In this document: piece after piece, positions 1 to 9,313 of the stretch | Layout: each line of letters begins with the position of its first letter | How positions within the stretch are numbered: the stretch's first letter is position 1 | From: Rubripirellula lacrimiformis | GTDB lineage: Bacteria > Planctomycetota > Planctomycetia > Pirellulales > Pirellulaceae | Assembly: GCF_007741535.1 (NCBI RefSeq) | Contig: NZ_CP036525.1 | Coordinates: 7,316,001 to 7,380,000 of the forward strand | DNA length: 64,000 nucleotides | Direction of reading: 5' to 3' | Notes under the pieces: generated by a model | Databases searched by the model: none | Seen by the model: only the letters and a program-made list of their open reading frames with translations | What the model was told of the DNA's origin: nothing | Program-made: the position numbers and the translations under genes

Positions 1-1
1 G

Positions 2-499
2 ACGTGCCAGTCCGATCTTGGCAAGGGCACGCGGATGGATGTCCATTTGCCAAGGTCCAAACGCAGCGTCGAAGAAGTCCCCATCGAATCAGCCAAGCCG
101 CAACCCACGGCCGCCCGAAGTCAACGCATTCTGTTGGTCGACGACGACGAAGCGGTCCGCAAGTCGACATCCTTGCTGCTGACGAACCTTGGACACGAAG
201 CCCATGTCGCCAATGGCGGCAAGCAGACGCTGTCCATCTTAGAAGACGATTCCAACTTTGATTTCATCCTGCTAGACCTGACCATGCCGGACATGTCAGG
301 CCGCGAAACCCTGATCGAAATTCGCCGCCGATTGCCCGACATGCGAGTGATCATATGCAGCGGCTTTTCGGATGATGCATCCCACATCATGGAAACGGAC
401 GCCCTGCGCGCCGACGCGTTCCTCAGCAAGCCGTTCCGGATTCGCGACTTTCAAAAACTGATCGACTCGCTGGCGTCGCTGGACCAGTCCATCGCATAA
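2..499 (+). CDS. Hybrid sensor histidine kinase, C-terminal end (partial)
   Basis: The frame is open from the window edge. The first visible residues (SDLGKGTRMDVHLP) are the typical last strand of a histidine-kinase HATPase_c domain, so the ATG at 35 is internal and this is the tail of a longer protein. A CheY-like receiver domain follows (about residues 40-158 of the visible part), with the acidic pair in RILLVDDDE, the phospho-acceptor aspartate in FILLDLTMPD and the conserved lysine in FLSKPF. A kinase followed by a C-terminal receiver is the usual hybrid sensor layout, suggesting phosphorelay signalling. The input domains lie outside the window, so the signal cannot be guessed. It converges on the DUF1501 gene with a 16-bp gap. 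Confidence 0.85.
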   Translation, partial: TCQSDLGKGTRMDVHLPRSKRSVEEVPIESAKPQPTAARSQRILLVDDDEAVRKSTSLLLTNLGHEAHVANGGKQTLSILEDDSNFDFILLDLTMPDMSGRETLIEIRRRLPDMRVIICSGFSDDASHIMETDALRADAFLSKPFRIRDFQKLIDSLASLDQSIA

Positions 500-515
500 C
501 GACCGCCCAGGCGGG

Positions 516-1982
516 TTAAGCGATGATTTCATGAATCGGTTCGACCTCTTCCACACCGACCAGTTTCTGATCCAGCCCGCTGTAGAAGTACGACAAGTGA
601 TTTGGGTCGAGCCCCAATTGATGCAGAATGGTGGCGTGCAGATTCTTGACATGCAGCGGATTTTCGACCGCCGCGGCGCCCAATTCGTCCGTCGTCCCAT
701 GACTGACACCGCCTTTGATTCCACCGCCGGCCATCCACATCGTGAAACCGTACGCGTTGTGGTCACGCCCGCTGCCGTTGGCGTATTCGGCGGTCGGCTG
801 ACGACCGAATTCTCCACCCCATACGACAAGCGTTTCATCCAGCATGCCGGTGCGTTTTAGGTCAGCCAACAAGGCCGCAATCGGTTGATCGGTATGACCG
901 GCGTGCTTGTTGTGGTTGGTTTCCAAATCGCCGTGCGCATCCCAGTTGTCATCGTTGTGGGCACCGCCACTGTACAGTTGGACAAATCGCACCCCACGTT
1001 GGACCAAGCGACGGGCCATCAAACAGCGTGTACCGAAGTCTCGCGTCCCCTCTTTATCGATTCCGTACATGGCCAGCGTTTGGGCGTCTTCACCCGCTAG
1101 GTCGACGGCTTCGGGAGCGGTCGACTGCATGTTGTAGGCGAGTTCATAGCTTGCGATTCGAGATGCCAAATCGTCATTCCCCGGATGCATCGCCATGTGC
1201 TGCGTGTTCGCGTTCTGAATCGAATCGATCAGAGTTCGCTGGACGCCTTCGGGGAAATCAGCAGGGGCAGCCAGGTCTAGAATCGGCGCCCCTTTGCTGC
1301 GAAAGACGGTACCGGCATAGGTCGCCGGCATGTATCCGCTGCTCCAGTTTTTGGCACCGCTGATGGGACCGCCGGTGGGGTCCAACATCACCACAAATCC
1401 AGGCATGTTTTCGTTGACGCTGCCCAAGCCATAGTTGACCCAAGACCCGATCGCCGGATTGCCCGACAAAATCTTGCCACTGTTCATCATCAACATCGCC
1501 GAACCGTGGATCGGCGAATCGGCGGTCATCGAATGCAAGAACGCGATATCATCGACATGCTTGGCAACGTTCGGAAATAGCGAACTGACCCACTTGCCAC
1601 ATTGTCCATGCTGTTTGAACTTCCAACGGGGTTCGACGATCCGACCGCCCGCCTTGTGACCACCACGACCAAAGGTTTTGACGTCGACGGTCTTGCCGTC
1701 CATCCCGTTCATCTTTGGTTTGTAGTCGAACGTATCGATATGGCTGGGTCCGCCATACATGAACAAAAAGATCACCGACTTTGCTTTGGGTGCAAAGTGC
1801 GGGGGCTTGGCGGCCAGTGGATTGCGAAACGCCGACTCCGACGCACCCGCAGAGGCGCCAAAGAATCCGTCACGCGACAGCATCGATGACATTGCCGCAG
1901 CACCGAAACCGGCGCCGGATTGCCATAGAAATTCGCGGCGAGTCCGTCCGCAGAAACCAGTTCGTTTTCGGTTGATGGTCAT
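516..1982 (-). CDS. DUF1501 domain protein, Tat-exported
   Basis: A 488-residue protein of the planctomycete DUF1501 family, which belongs to the alkaline-phosphatase/sulfatase-like fold. I place the start at the ATG ending at 1982 because it puts a twin-arginine signal (TRREFLWQSGAGFGAAAM) at the N terminus; the frame stays open for 72 more codons upstream but that part is low-complexity. Family features seen are FLFMYGGPSHIDTFDYKP near residue 70 and VVWGGEFGRQP and HLSYFYSGLD toward the C terminus. It lies downstream of the PSD1 cytochrome gene on the same strand with a gap of about 200 bp. This pair is one of the commonest planctomycete gene couples and is thought to act at the membrane or periplasm. 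The substrate is not known. Confidence 0.9.
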   Translation of the reverse strand: MTINRKRTGFCGRTRREFLWQSGAGFGAAAMSSMLSRDGFFGASAGASESAFRNPLAAKPPHFAPKAKSVIFLFMYGGPSHIDTFDYKPKMNGMDGKTVDVKTFGRGGHKAGGRIVEPRWKFKQHGQCGKWVSSLFPNVAKHVDDIAFLHSMTADSPIHGSAMLMMNSGKILSGNPAIGSWVNYGLGSVNENMPGFVVMLDPTGGPISGAKNWSSGYMPATYAGTVFRSKGAPILDLAAPADFPEGVQRTLIDSIQNANTQHMAMHPGNDDLASRIASYELAYNMQSTAPEAVDLAGEDAQTLAMYGIDKEGTRDFGTRCLMARRLVQRGVRFVQLYSGGAHNDDNWDAHGDLETNHNKHAGHTDQPIAALLADLKRTGMLDETLVVWGGEFGRQPTAEYANGSGRDHNAYGFTMWMAGGGIKGGVSHGTTDELGAAAVENPLHVKNLHATILHQLGLDPNHLSYFYSGLDQKLVGVEEVEPIHEIIA

Positions 1983-2187
1983 AAGATTCGGGAAGGCTTG
2001 AAGGGCGGGTGTGATGAAGGACGCCGTCGCTGTGTTCGTGGCCACGACGGCGACGTCCGTGGTGCGTTGAAACGCTGTATCGATGCTGCGCCGCAGCGTC
2101 GTTGCGATGGAAAGTCGTCGCGATGGGACGCCGGGTCCATGTTGCGACCAAGCGCCGGGTCCATGGACCGACCAAGCGCCAGGCGGA

Positions 2188-4821
2188 TTAATCAACAAAC
2201 ATGAATTCGTTCCAGTTCAGAACCGACAAACAGAACATCTGTACCGCGCGGCCGCGAGGCAATTTGAATTCGTTCTGCAGATCTTGGATCAATTGGTCAC
2301 CGGCGCGAACTTCGTCCTCGCTGGCTTCCCGCTGCAGCACCGACCGAATGGTGCGTCGCACAATCCGAGGGTTGTCCGACGGTTCGGTCAATTGATCGCT
2401 GCCCACCGAAACGGCCAAAGCCGTGGCCTGCTGGTGCACAAAATCGCTGTTCAACAACGACAACGCTTGGCCGGGCTGCAGCGTCGCAAACCGTTCTTCG
2501 CAAGTCAGGTCGGGATCGGGAAAATCGAACGCGGTCAACAGCGGCGACAACAACGATCGCTTGACGTGAATGTAGGCGCTGCGGCGGTTGCGTTGATCTT
2601 GAGTCGACTGTCCCCAACCGTCCCCCGGACGCGATTGGCCCGCAAGTACTTCGGCCGACATTTGGGGATAGAAACTGGGACCGCCGACCTGCCGATTCAA
2701 CGTCCCGTTGACCGCCAGGATCGAATCGCGAACCTCCTCGGCGCTCAGACGACGTGGATCGAATCGCCAAAACAGTTGATTGTCGGGGTCGACCGATTCG
2801 CCTTGCGCGTTGCTGGACGACGACATCTGGTAGGCGCGGCTGGACATGATCAGCCGGTGCATCGATTTCAGTTTCCAATCGCCTTCGATCAGACGCTGGG
2901 CCAACCAATCCAACAACAACGGATGGGTGGGTGGGGTTCCCAGTTGCCCAAAATTGTTGCTGCTGCGAACGATGCCGCGACCAAAGTGGAACTGCCACAA
3001 TCGGTTCGCCATCACCCGCGCGGTCAAGCGATTCTCGGGCTGGGTCATCCACTGGGCCAACACACGTCGACGTCCGGCCGATGTGGCATCGGGCCCCGGT
3101 TCAGGAAAGCTAGGTGGTTGTTCGCCAAAGATCTTGGGAAAGTCCGGCTGAACCGGATCCGCCGGTGAATGCGGATTGCCACGGAACAGCACGAAGGTTT
3201 GCTCTGGCTTGGCCTCGCATTTGGCTAGTCCCATCACGGTTTCCCGTCGGGGCAAAGCACCGCGTCGTTTCCGGATGGCTTTGGCCTCGATCACCAACCC
3301 TTGGTAGGTTTCCCACTGTTGGGCGTCCAGGTTTTCTTCTAGCCGGGCATTCAGAACCCGTTGGCGAGCCTTGGGTTTGCCTTCGGTGGCCCGTTGATCG
3401 GGCGCCGACATCTTCGCGATGCCCGCCTGTTCGATCGCGTGCATTGCCGATTCGACACGTTTTTGGTCGGCATCACACTGTTGATGTTGGGCCGCGACAT
3501 CGGGTGGCGTCACGTCGATCTGGTTGTTGGTGGCGCCGTCGCCGCGAGTCGCGAAGGACGTCACGTCGGCTAGGAAGGCGACCATGCTGTAATAATCCGC
3601 TTGTGGGATCGGATCAATCTTGTGGTCGTGGCAGCGAGCACAGTTGATTGTCAGACCCAAAAACGCCTGGCCGGTCGTCGTGATGATGTCGTCGATCTCG
3701 TCGAAACGAGCCTGCAGCGGGTCGGCCGGTTCATCGTCCCAGATCCCCAACCGATAGTATCCGGTTGCGATCAACGATTCGGTCGTGACCTTGTCCAGTT
3801 CATCACCGGCTAGTTGTTCATGAACGAACTGGTCATAGGGTTTGTCGTTGTTGAATGCATCGATAACGTAATCGCGATACTTCCACGCATTGGTTTTGAC
3901 GCTATCACGTTCGAACGAATTTGTTTCGGCATAGCGAACCAAGTCCAACCAATGCCGTCCCCAACGAACGCCGTACTGATCGGAATCCAACAACTGGTCG
4001 ATGATCTTTTCGAAAGCCAATGGGTCCTGATCATCGACAAACGCCTTGACCTGTTGAATCGTCGGTGGCAAGCCGGTCAGGTCGTAGTAGGCGCGACGAA
4101 TCAGTTCGCTTCGTTTCGCTGGTGAATTGGGGGACAGCCCCGCGGCGGCCAAATCGTCATAGATAAACGCATCCACGGGATGCTGGTTCCAATTTGGATC
4201 ACTGACCACCGGTGGCTTGGGGTTGTCCATCGGTTCAAAGGCCCAGTGGTCGCTCCATGGCGCTCCGGCGGCGATCCAGGCCTTCAGGATTTCGATTTCT
4301 TCGGGCGTGACCGGGTCACCTTCGGGCGGCATCCGTTCATACTGGTCGTCGGACATGATCCGCGTGATCAATGCGCTGGCATCCACATCGCCTGGCACGA
4401 TCGCGAATTCGCCCGAATCCGTCTCGGCGTACGCGGACTCTTTATCGACAAACTTCAGTCCGCCTTCGGCTTCGTCCGGGCCGTGACAGGCATAGCACCG
4501 CTTAGCAAGAATGGGCTGCACCTGACGTGCAAAATCGACCTTGGCGACGGGTTCAACTTGATCCGTTTCCGAGCGGCCGGTTTCGGACGGTTCATCGGCC
4601 GTCGCGGTCGCAGGGATTCCCAGCGGCAACGCGAACACCACCGCCGCGGCGACTGCGAACCAGGACTGGCCGATCGTCGTGATTCCGAACCTAGATATTC
4701 CGAACTGGGGCAAGCGGGTCGCCGAACAGCGACGATCGGCTGCCGACAGGCCAGCACGCGTGAACGTGTTGCTAGCAGATCGTCGCGAACACTTCGTCAT
4801 GAGAGAACCGAGGTGGGTCAT
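2188..4821 (-). CDS. PSCyt1/PSCyt2/PSD1 planctomycete cytochrome protein
   Basis: An 877-residue exported protein with the classical planctomycete order. A hydrophobic signal segment lies near residues 50-72 and a PSCyt1 haem motif CYACHGPDEAEGG near 108. The PSCyt2/DUF1549 domain (ELIRRAYYDLTGLPPT) follows, with a second haem motif NCARCHDHKIDP. The C-terminal PSD1/DUF1553 domain has the family motifs WMTQPENRLTARVMANRLW and FGRGIVRSSNNFGQLGTPP. Two CxxCH motifs imply two covalent haems. An alternative start is the ATG ending at 4800; the two candidate ATGs sit in a 21-bp direct duplication. It is transcribed toward the DUF1501 gene and divergently from the XylR-like regulator. It probably takes part in periplasmic electron transfer linked to polymer breakdown (inference). 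Confidence 0.92.
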   Translation of the reverse strand: MTHLGSLMTKCSRRSASNTFTRAGLSAADRRCSATRLPQFGISRFGITTIGQSWFAVAAAVVFALPLGIPATATADEPSETGRSETDQVEPVAKVDFARQVQPILAKRCYACHGPDEAEGGLKFVDKESAYAETDSGEFAIVPGDVDASALITRIMSDDQYERMPPEGDPVTPEEIEILKAWIAAGAPWSDHWAFEPMDNPKPPVVSDPNWNQHPVDAFIYDDLAAAGLSPNSPAKRSELIRRAYYDLTGLPPTIQQVKAFVDDQDPLAFEKIIDQLLDSDQYGVRWGRHWLDLVRYAETNSFERDSVKTNAWKYRDYVIDAFNNDKPYDQFVHEQLAGDELDKVTTESLIATGYYRLGIWDDEPADPLQARFDEIDDIITTTGQAFLGLTINCARCHDHKIDPIPQADYYSMVAFLADVTSFATRGDGATNNQIDVTPPDVAAQHQQCDADQKRVESAMHAIEQAGIAKMSAPDQRATEGKPKARQRVLNARLEENLDAQQWETYQGLVIEAKAIRKRRGALPRRETVMGLAKCEAKPEQTFVLFRGNPHSPADPVQPDFPKIFGEQPPSFPEPGPDATSAGRRRVLAQWMTQPENRLTARVMANRLWQFHFGRGIVRSSNNFGQLGTPPTHPLLLDWLAQRLIEGDWKLKSMHRLIMSSRAYQMSSSSNAQGESVDPDNQLFWRFDPRRLSAEEVRDSILAVNGTLNRQVGGPSFYPQMSAEVLAGQSRPGDGWGQSTQDQRNRRSAYIHVKRSLLSPLLTAFDFPDPDLTCEERFATLQPGQALSLLNSDFVHQQATALAVSVGSDQLTEPSDNPRIVRRTIRSVLQREASEDEVRAGDQLIQDLQNEFKLPRGRAVQMFCLSVLNWNEFMFVD

Positions 4822-5186
4822 GAGAGAACCGGAGAGGACAGGCGGGATCAGAACAGGTGGGGACTTGGGGAATGGAAACCCCCGTCAAACGGCCTTTGCG
4901 GGACGCTTCCAGGCTACTCATCCTAGCCGTTCAGCGAGGCCTGCCAATGAGAATCAAGGTTCTGCGAATGAGACTCTTATCACATATTTTACTAGAAAAC
5001 GGCGTCTAAGAATCGATTGGCCCCCTGATTTACGATACGATCGAGCGTAGTGTCGGTTACGGCGGAACCTGGCAAAATGTCTCAAACTTGGCAACAATCG
5101 TTATCCAGCGTGCGATCAACGTTTTGTGAAGACCATTCTGCACCCCTGATCTCCATGACTTGCGGCGACACTCGGCTAGAAACCCT
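4822..5186. promoter_or_regulatory. Divergent intergenic region between PSD1 and XylR-like genes
   Basis: This 365-bp region must hold the promoters of two divergent genes. An AT-rich patch (about 4975-4998) stands out from the GC-rich surroundings and is the best core-promoter candidate. A short near-repeat, ctggcaaaat and ttggcaacaat (about 5070-5095), could be a regulator site close to the regulator gene. I see no clear coding sequence. The assignment rests on position, not on a defined motif. Confidence 0.35.
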
Positions 5187-6380
5187 ATGAAAGAAACGAT
5201 TCGCGGTAAATCGACCGGTCTTCCACGCGAAGGCGATCGCCCGAATGTGTTGCTGATCGTTGAGACAGCGATGTCGTTCGGTCGCGGTGTGTTGGAAGGG
5301 ATCAGCCGTTACATGGTCGAAGCGCCATCATGGTCGGTACAGCTGGACCTGCGAGAGCTGTTGGTTTCACCGCCGGCATGGCTACGACGCTGGGACGGCG
5401 ACGGGATCATCACACGATCGACGACGCCGGAGATGGCGGACATCATTTTGAAGTGGGGCATTCCCACCGTCAATTTGACCGACATCTATGGCGATCAAGG
5501 AATTCCGGCGATCTGGAACGACCATGCAGCGATCGGACGGATGGCAGCGGAGCACTTGATCGAACGCGGTTTGACGAACTTTGCGTTTTGCGGGTTCAGC
5601 GATCATCACTGGTCGACCGAGCGGCGGATCGGTTTTTCGGCAGCCGTCGGTGAACGCGGCCACCAGGCACATTGCCATGCATCGGATTGGTCCCAGGCGC
5701 GTCGCAGCGGCTGGGAAAAACAGCAAGCGAAGATTGTCGAATGGCTGCAAAGTTTGCCGAAACCGATCGGGATCATGGCCTGCAACGACTTTCGCGGCCA
5801 ACATGTGCTGGAGGCCTGTCGATCGGCCCGACTTTCGATTCCCGATCAGGTGGCGGTCATCGGCGTCGATAACGACCAAGTCATTTGCGACTTCTGCCAA
5901 CCGCAGCTTTCGAGCGTGGTGCCGGCTGCCGAACGCATTGGTTACGAAGCCGCCGCGTTGCTGGATCGTTTGATGCATGGCGAAAAACCGGCTCGCACGA
6001 TCCGCCTGGTCCAACCACTGGGCGTTGCATCGCGGCACTCGACCGATGTGATGGCGATCGAAGACAAGGAAGTCGTGATGGCGTTGAAGATCATCCGCGA
6101 ACGAGCCTGTTTGGGTTTGACCGTGCAAGAAATTCTGCGTGAAGTCCCGATTGCACGCAGTTCGCTGGAACGTCGATTTCGCCGCTCGATCGGCCGATCG
6201 CCGCAGGCCGAAATTCGCGACGTGCAGATGAAACGGGCGCGCCAACTGTTATGCGACACCGATCTATCGCTGGCACAAATCTCTTCGCTGACCGGATTCA
6301 AACACTCCGAGTACTTCAGCGTCGTCTTCAAACGAGAAATTGGGCAAACCCCGGGACAATTCCGATCATCAGTCGGATGA
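5187..6380 (+). CDS. XylR-family transcriptional regulator (LacI-type sensor + AraC HTH)
   Basis: A 397-residue regulator from the ATG at 5187 (an upstream TTG at 5160 is possible). Residues about 20-285 form a LacI/periplasmic-binding-like sugar sensor: VLLIVETAMSFGRGVLEGI at the start, AAEHLIERG and NFAFCGF in the middle, VAVIGVDNDQVICDFC near 220. The C-terminal hundred residues are an AraC double helix-turn-helix (VQEILREVPIARSSLERRF and LAQISSLTGFKHSEYFSVVF). This is the architecture of E. coli XylR and the many planctomycete paralogues, which bind a sugar and activate catabolic genes. No xylose genes are adjacent, so the ligand is unknown. The divergent PSD1/DUF1501 pair is a plausible target. 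Confidence 0.9.
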   Translation: MKETIRGKSTGLPREGDRPNVLLIVETAMSFGRGVLEGISRYMVEAPSWSVQLDLRELLVSPPAWLRRWDGDGIITRSTTPEMADIILKWGIPTVNLTDIYGDQGIPAIWNDHAAIGRMAAEHLIERGLTNFAFCGFSDHHWSTERRIGFSAAVGERGHQAHCHASDWSQARRSGWEKQQAKIVEWLQSLPKPIGIMACNDFRGQHVLEACRSARLSIPDQVAVIGVDNDQVICDFCQPQLSSVVPAAERIGYEAAALLDRLMHGEKPARTIRLVQPLGVASRHSTDVMAIEDKEVVMALKIIRERACLGLTVQEILREVPIARSSLERRFRRSIGRSPQAEIRDVQMKRARQLLCDTDLSLAQISSLTGFKHSEYFSVVFKREIGQTPGQFRSSVG

Positions 6381-6386
6381 TCCCCA

Positions 6387-6464
6387 GTGAAGTGAAGCAG
6401 CGAAGTGAAGCAGTGAAGTGAAGCAGTGAAGTGAAGTAGTGAGGTGAAGTAGTGAAGTGAAGTA
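6387..6464. repeat. Tandem repeat, six copies of a 13-bp unit
   Basis: Six head-to-tail copies of gtgaagtgaagca and close variants start 7 bp after the XylR-like stop codon. The unit is 13 bp, not a multiple of three, so this is not a coding repeat. It runs directly into the REP-like element that begins at 6462. Confidence 0.9.
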
Positions 6465-6501
6465 GGCCGGATCCAGGAGCGCTGCGACGCCGATCCGGCA
6501 A
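6462..6501. repeat. REP-like palindrome, family A copy 1
   Basis: A 40-bp element with arms gccggatc and gatccggc enclosing a purine-rich centre. It matches 36 of 40 positions with 18436-18475. In both copies the preceding bases are gaagtag. The dispersed, partly palindromic form resembles a bacterial REP sequence; I see no coding role. Confidence 0.75.
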
Positions 6502-6584
6502 CCAAGCACTCCCCCCCCCTCTCTCTCTCCACGTTCTGGGCATTCTTCGTATCGCAACTCGCCAAGATTCCCGGCCCAGCATGG

Positions 6585-6622
6585 GGGGGATTCCCGGCCG
6601 CTCACGCGTCGCGGCTCACCCA
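6585..6622. repeat. Dispersed repeat, family B copy 1
   Basis: The 38-bp string beginning gggggattcccggccgc and ending cggctcaccca recurs at 28866-28903 with about two substitutions and one indel. It is preceded at 6567 by a partial direct repeat of gattcccggcc. The rest of the 6381-6810 gap holds no gene I can support; it is filled by this element, the 13-bp array and the family A palindrome. Confidence 0.7.
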
Positions 6623-6810
6623 ATCCGACAGACCGTTGACGACATCCGCAGCGCAACACATTGGCTCCGACATGCTCTGGCGCGGGGGGGATCCGCTGAA
6701 TCTGGAAACGGATGTACCAGATTGGCGTTTTCCAAGCTTCGCAGACTTCGTATACCTGGAACCTCGACGGTTCTTGTCTTCGCTAAGTTCGGGTTCAGAA
6801 AGCCTCCACG

Positions 6811-7578
6811 ATGAAACGCTTGGTCCCTTGGTTGATCGGATTCGCAGTCTACGGACTCCGCTGGACCTGTCGGGTGCGAATTCACAACGATCCGCGGGCC
6901 GACATTCGCCGACGGACCGGTCGTTCGTATGTGTTTGCCCAACTGCATTCCCAACAGGTTGCCGCTGGCATGTTTGGCGAGCAGGGGACTGGGGCCATGG
7001 TGTCGCGATCCGCCGACGGCGAAATGATCGTTCCGACGCTACGGTTGTGCGGAAAGACCCCGGTTCGTGGCAGCAGCGGCAAAAACCGCAAAGGCGGCGC
7101 CACAGCTTTGCACGCATTGGTGAAACACGTGCAAGCCGGATGGCCTGCGGTGATCGCCGTCGATGGCCCGCGGGGCCCGCGTGGGGTGGCCCAGAAAGGA
7201 GCCGGGTTCCTGGCTCAAAAAACCGAAACGCCCGTTTTGCCTGTATTGGTCGTCCCCGCACGGCGCTGGGTGTTTGCAAAAACCTGGGATCGCATGCAGG
7301 TTCCCAAGCCATTTTCGATGATTGACATCTATTTCGGAGAACCGATCACGGTGGGGCCTGACGACGATGTCCGCCGTGTGGCTGAAACGGTCGGGCATGC
7401 CTTGCACGCGTTGGAATTCAAACATGACCCCCAACAGCGTCCTGAACCTCCGGTCAACCTAGCCGTCATCGATACCGATACGGATTTGCCCGCTGGATGC
7501 AATCGATCCGACGACAGTCCCATTTTGATCACGGATGACGCTGATCAACGAACGGCTGCGGCGACTCGCGTCGCCTAG
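6811..7578 (+). CDS. DUF374 lysophospholipid/lipid acyltransferase-like protein
   Basis: A 255-residue protein of the DUF374 family, related to lipid A late acyltransferases. The N terminus is a single hydrophobic segment (LVPWLIGFAVYGLRW), the acceptor motif is FAQLHSQQ (the family's W/x-H form), and the conserved blocks MVSRSADGEMI and IAVDGPRGPRGVAQKGAGF are present, followed by PVLPVLVVPARRWVF. The last 60 residues are variable. Predicted role is acyl transfer to a glycolipid at the inner membrane, in keeping with the lipid A that planctomycetes make. It precedes the pilus genes by about 200 bp with no obvious functional link. Confidence 0.85.
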   Translation: MKRLVPWLIGFAVYGLRWTCRVRIHNDPRADIRRRTGRSYVFAQLHSQQVAAGMFGEQGTGAMVSRSADGEMIVPTLRLCGKTPVRGSSGKNRKGGATALHALVKHVQAGWPAVIAVDGPRGPRGVAQKGAGFLAQKTETPVLPVLVVPARRWVFAKTWDRMQVPKPFSMIDIYFGEPITVGPDDDVRRVAETVGHALHALEFKHDPQQRPEPPVNLAVIDTDTDLPAGCNRSDDSPILITDDADQRTAAATRVA

Positions 7579-7774
7579 TCCCGGGGCCGGATAACCGACA
7601 ATTCCGACACCGCCGTTGCAAAGTTGGCGGATGCGGATCGAACGCAACCAAAATGCGTTGATTCACCCAGCGGTTCGATCCGAACTGACCACCTAGGGGC
7701 CTGCCGAACTGTTCGGCGATGGTCCATGCTGCCCAAATCCGGGGCAACTTTGGTCATTCGGAACATCCCGCATC

Positions 7775-9313
7775 ATGCCCGCGACGAATCGCAAAGCCAA
7801 CAGCCGCGCCCAGCATCCAAGCGATGTGGCGGCACGCCAGTGCTTTGGGCTTCGGATCGAGAGCCATCAGATGCAGGTCGCGATCGCGACCCCCACACAA
7901 GATGAACGATTCCACATCCAGATCGACAACTTGGAATGCGATGCCCCCGATGGTTGGCTCAGCGCAGCCGGTTACCCACTATTGGTGGAAGCCTTAGAAG
8001 GTTTGGTCGAACGCCACAACATGCGACGGATGCCGATCGCTGTGTCGTTGGATGGTGACTTCTGCGTCACGCGAGTCACGATCGGGACCGCAGCCGAAGT
8101 CGATCACGAGTTGTCCAGACAAGCGACTCGCATTCCTCGGTACCTGCAACTGGGACCGGGCGAAAAGGTAACCGGCGGTGCGCGACGTAAGATCGATTCC
8201 ACCACCGACTATGCCGTAACCGGTGTTGTCAATCGTTCGTTGATCCAGCTTGTTTACGATGCGTTTCGAAGCGCCGACATCGAAGTGATGTGGGTCGAAC
8301 CATCCTTGGTGGGCGTTGCCCGCCTGGTCGGACAGGCGGGTTTGTGGGGCGACCAACCGATCATGATCGCCGACGGAACCGGCAAACAGTGGGACGTTGG
8401 GATCGCCAGCGCGGGCCGACTGTTACTGGACTATCGGCCCGCAAACGCCACCAGCGAAGAAGGACTTCGCGAGGCATTGGATGGACACATTTCGCGGCTG
8501 AAACGGTTCTGTCACCGTCACTTGCGAGGCATCTCCGGTGACGTCGAAGAACTGTTGATCTGTGGCGACGGCGACAAGCCATCCCGAGCCATCGAAGCAC
8601 TGCGAAACGTTCGAGGTCTAAGCGCTAGCATCCTGAGCGTCCCCGAACTGCCCCACCTATACACCATCGCAGAACAGGATCGGGCGCCGCACTGTGTGCC
8701 GGCCGTGGCGACTGTCTTTCCGCTGTTGATCGACGTCACCGCCGACGAAGTCCCTGACCTGTTGGTCCAAGTTCGACGAGCACCGGACCTGTCATGGCCC
8801 CAGCAGATGGTCAAACTGCTTTGGCCTGTGGCCGCTGCCACGCTGCTGGTTGCCGGTTCCTATGCGATGGTATCCAAAGAACGCAACCGCCACGCCAACA
8901 CGTCGCAGAGCCGCGAATCGCTAGAGTCCGAAATCGTCGCCAGCAACGTCAAGTTCTCGCGTCTGGCTCGCAAACGCGAACAACTCAATCACTTCCGCAC
9001 CATTGCTCGGCAAACTCAAGAACCGAATTGGGCGATGATGCTTCGCAACATCACCCATTGTCTTCCCGATTCGGCCAAGCTGAATGAATTCCGTGTGGAG
9101 TCCGATGGGCACGTCTTGATGTCCGGAGTGGTGATGGACGAATCGGTGGTTTACGAATTGGTCAACACACTTCGCCGATTGCCATTGGTCACGCAAGTAG
9201 CGCTCAACGGCACGACACCAGAACACGATAGCCAAGCAACACGGTTTTCCATTCGATTGGCCACCGTGCGATCTGCCACGCCCGAAACGATGGGAGACGG
9301 CAATGAAGCCTAG
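7775..9313 (+). CDS. PilM-PilN fusion, type IV pilus/type II secretion assembly protein
   Basis: A 512-residue protein joining two normally separate parts. Residues 20-320 are PilM-like with the actin-type nucleotide fold: the first phosphate loop reads CFGLRIESHQMQVAIA, which is why I keep the start at 7775 and not at the internal ATG at 7871. Residues about 345-370 form one transmembrane helix (LLWPVAAATLLVAGSYAMV). After a coiled-coil segment a PilN-like periplasmic domain follows (NWAMMLRNITHCLPDSAKL). PilM and PilN normally bind each other at the inner membrane, so a fusion is functionally sensible. The gene overlaps the PilO-like gene by 11 bp, which implies translational coupling. Confidence 0.8.
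   Translation: MPATNRKANSRAQHPSDVAARQCFGLRIESHQMQVAIATPTQDERFHIQIDNLECDAPDGWLSAAGYPLLVEALEGLVERHNMRRMPIAVSLDGDFCVTRVTIGTAAEVDHELSRQATRIPRYLQLGPGEKVTGGARRKIDSTTDYAVTGVVNRSLIQLVYDAFRSADIEVMWVEPSLVGVARLVGQAGLWGDQPIMIADGTGKQWDVGIASAGRLLLDYRPANATSEEGLREALDGHISRLKRFCHRHLRGISGDVEELLICGDGDKPSRAIEALRNVRGLSASILSVPELPHLYTIAEQDRAPHCVPAVATVFPLLIDVTADEVPDLLVQVRRAPDLSWPQQMVKLLWPVAAATLLVAGSYAMVSKERNRHANTSQSRESLESEIVASNVKFSRLARKREQLNHFRTIARQTQEPNWAMMLRNITHCLPDSAKLNEFRVESDGHVLMSGVVMDESVVYELVNTLRRLPLVTQVALNGTTPEHDSQATRFSIRLATVRSATPETMGDGNEA

Noticed and set aside
6636-7325. 229-residue ORF overlapping the DUF374 gene
   Set aside because: R/S/P-rich shadow frame without domains; the DUF374 frame has clear family motifs.
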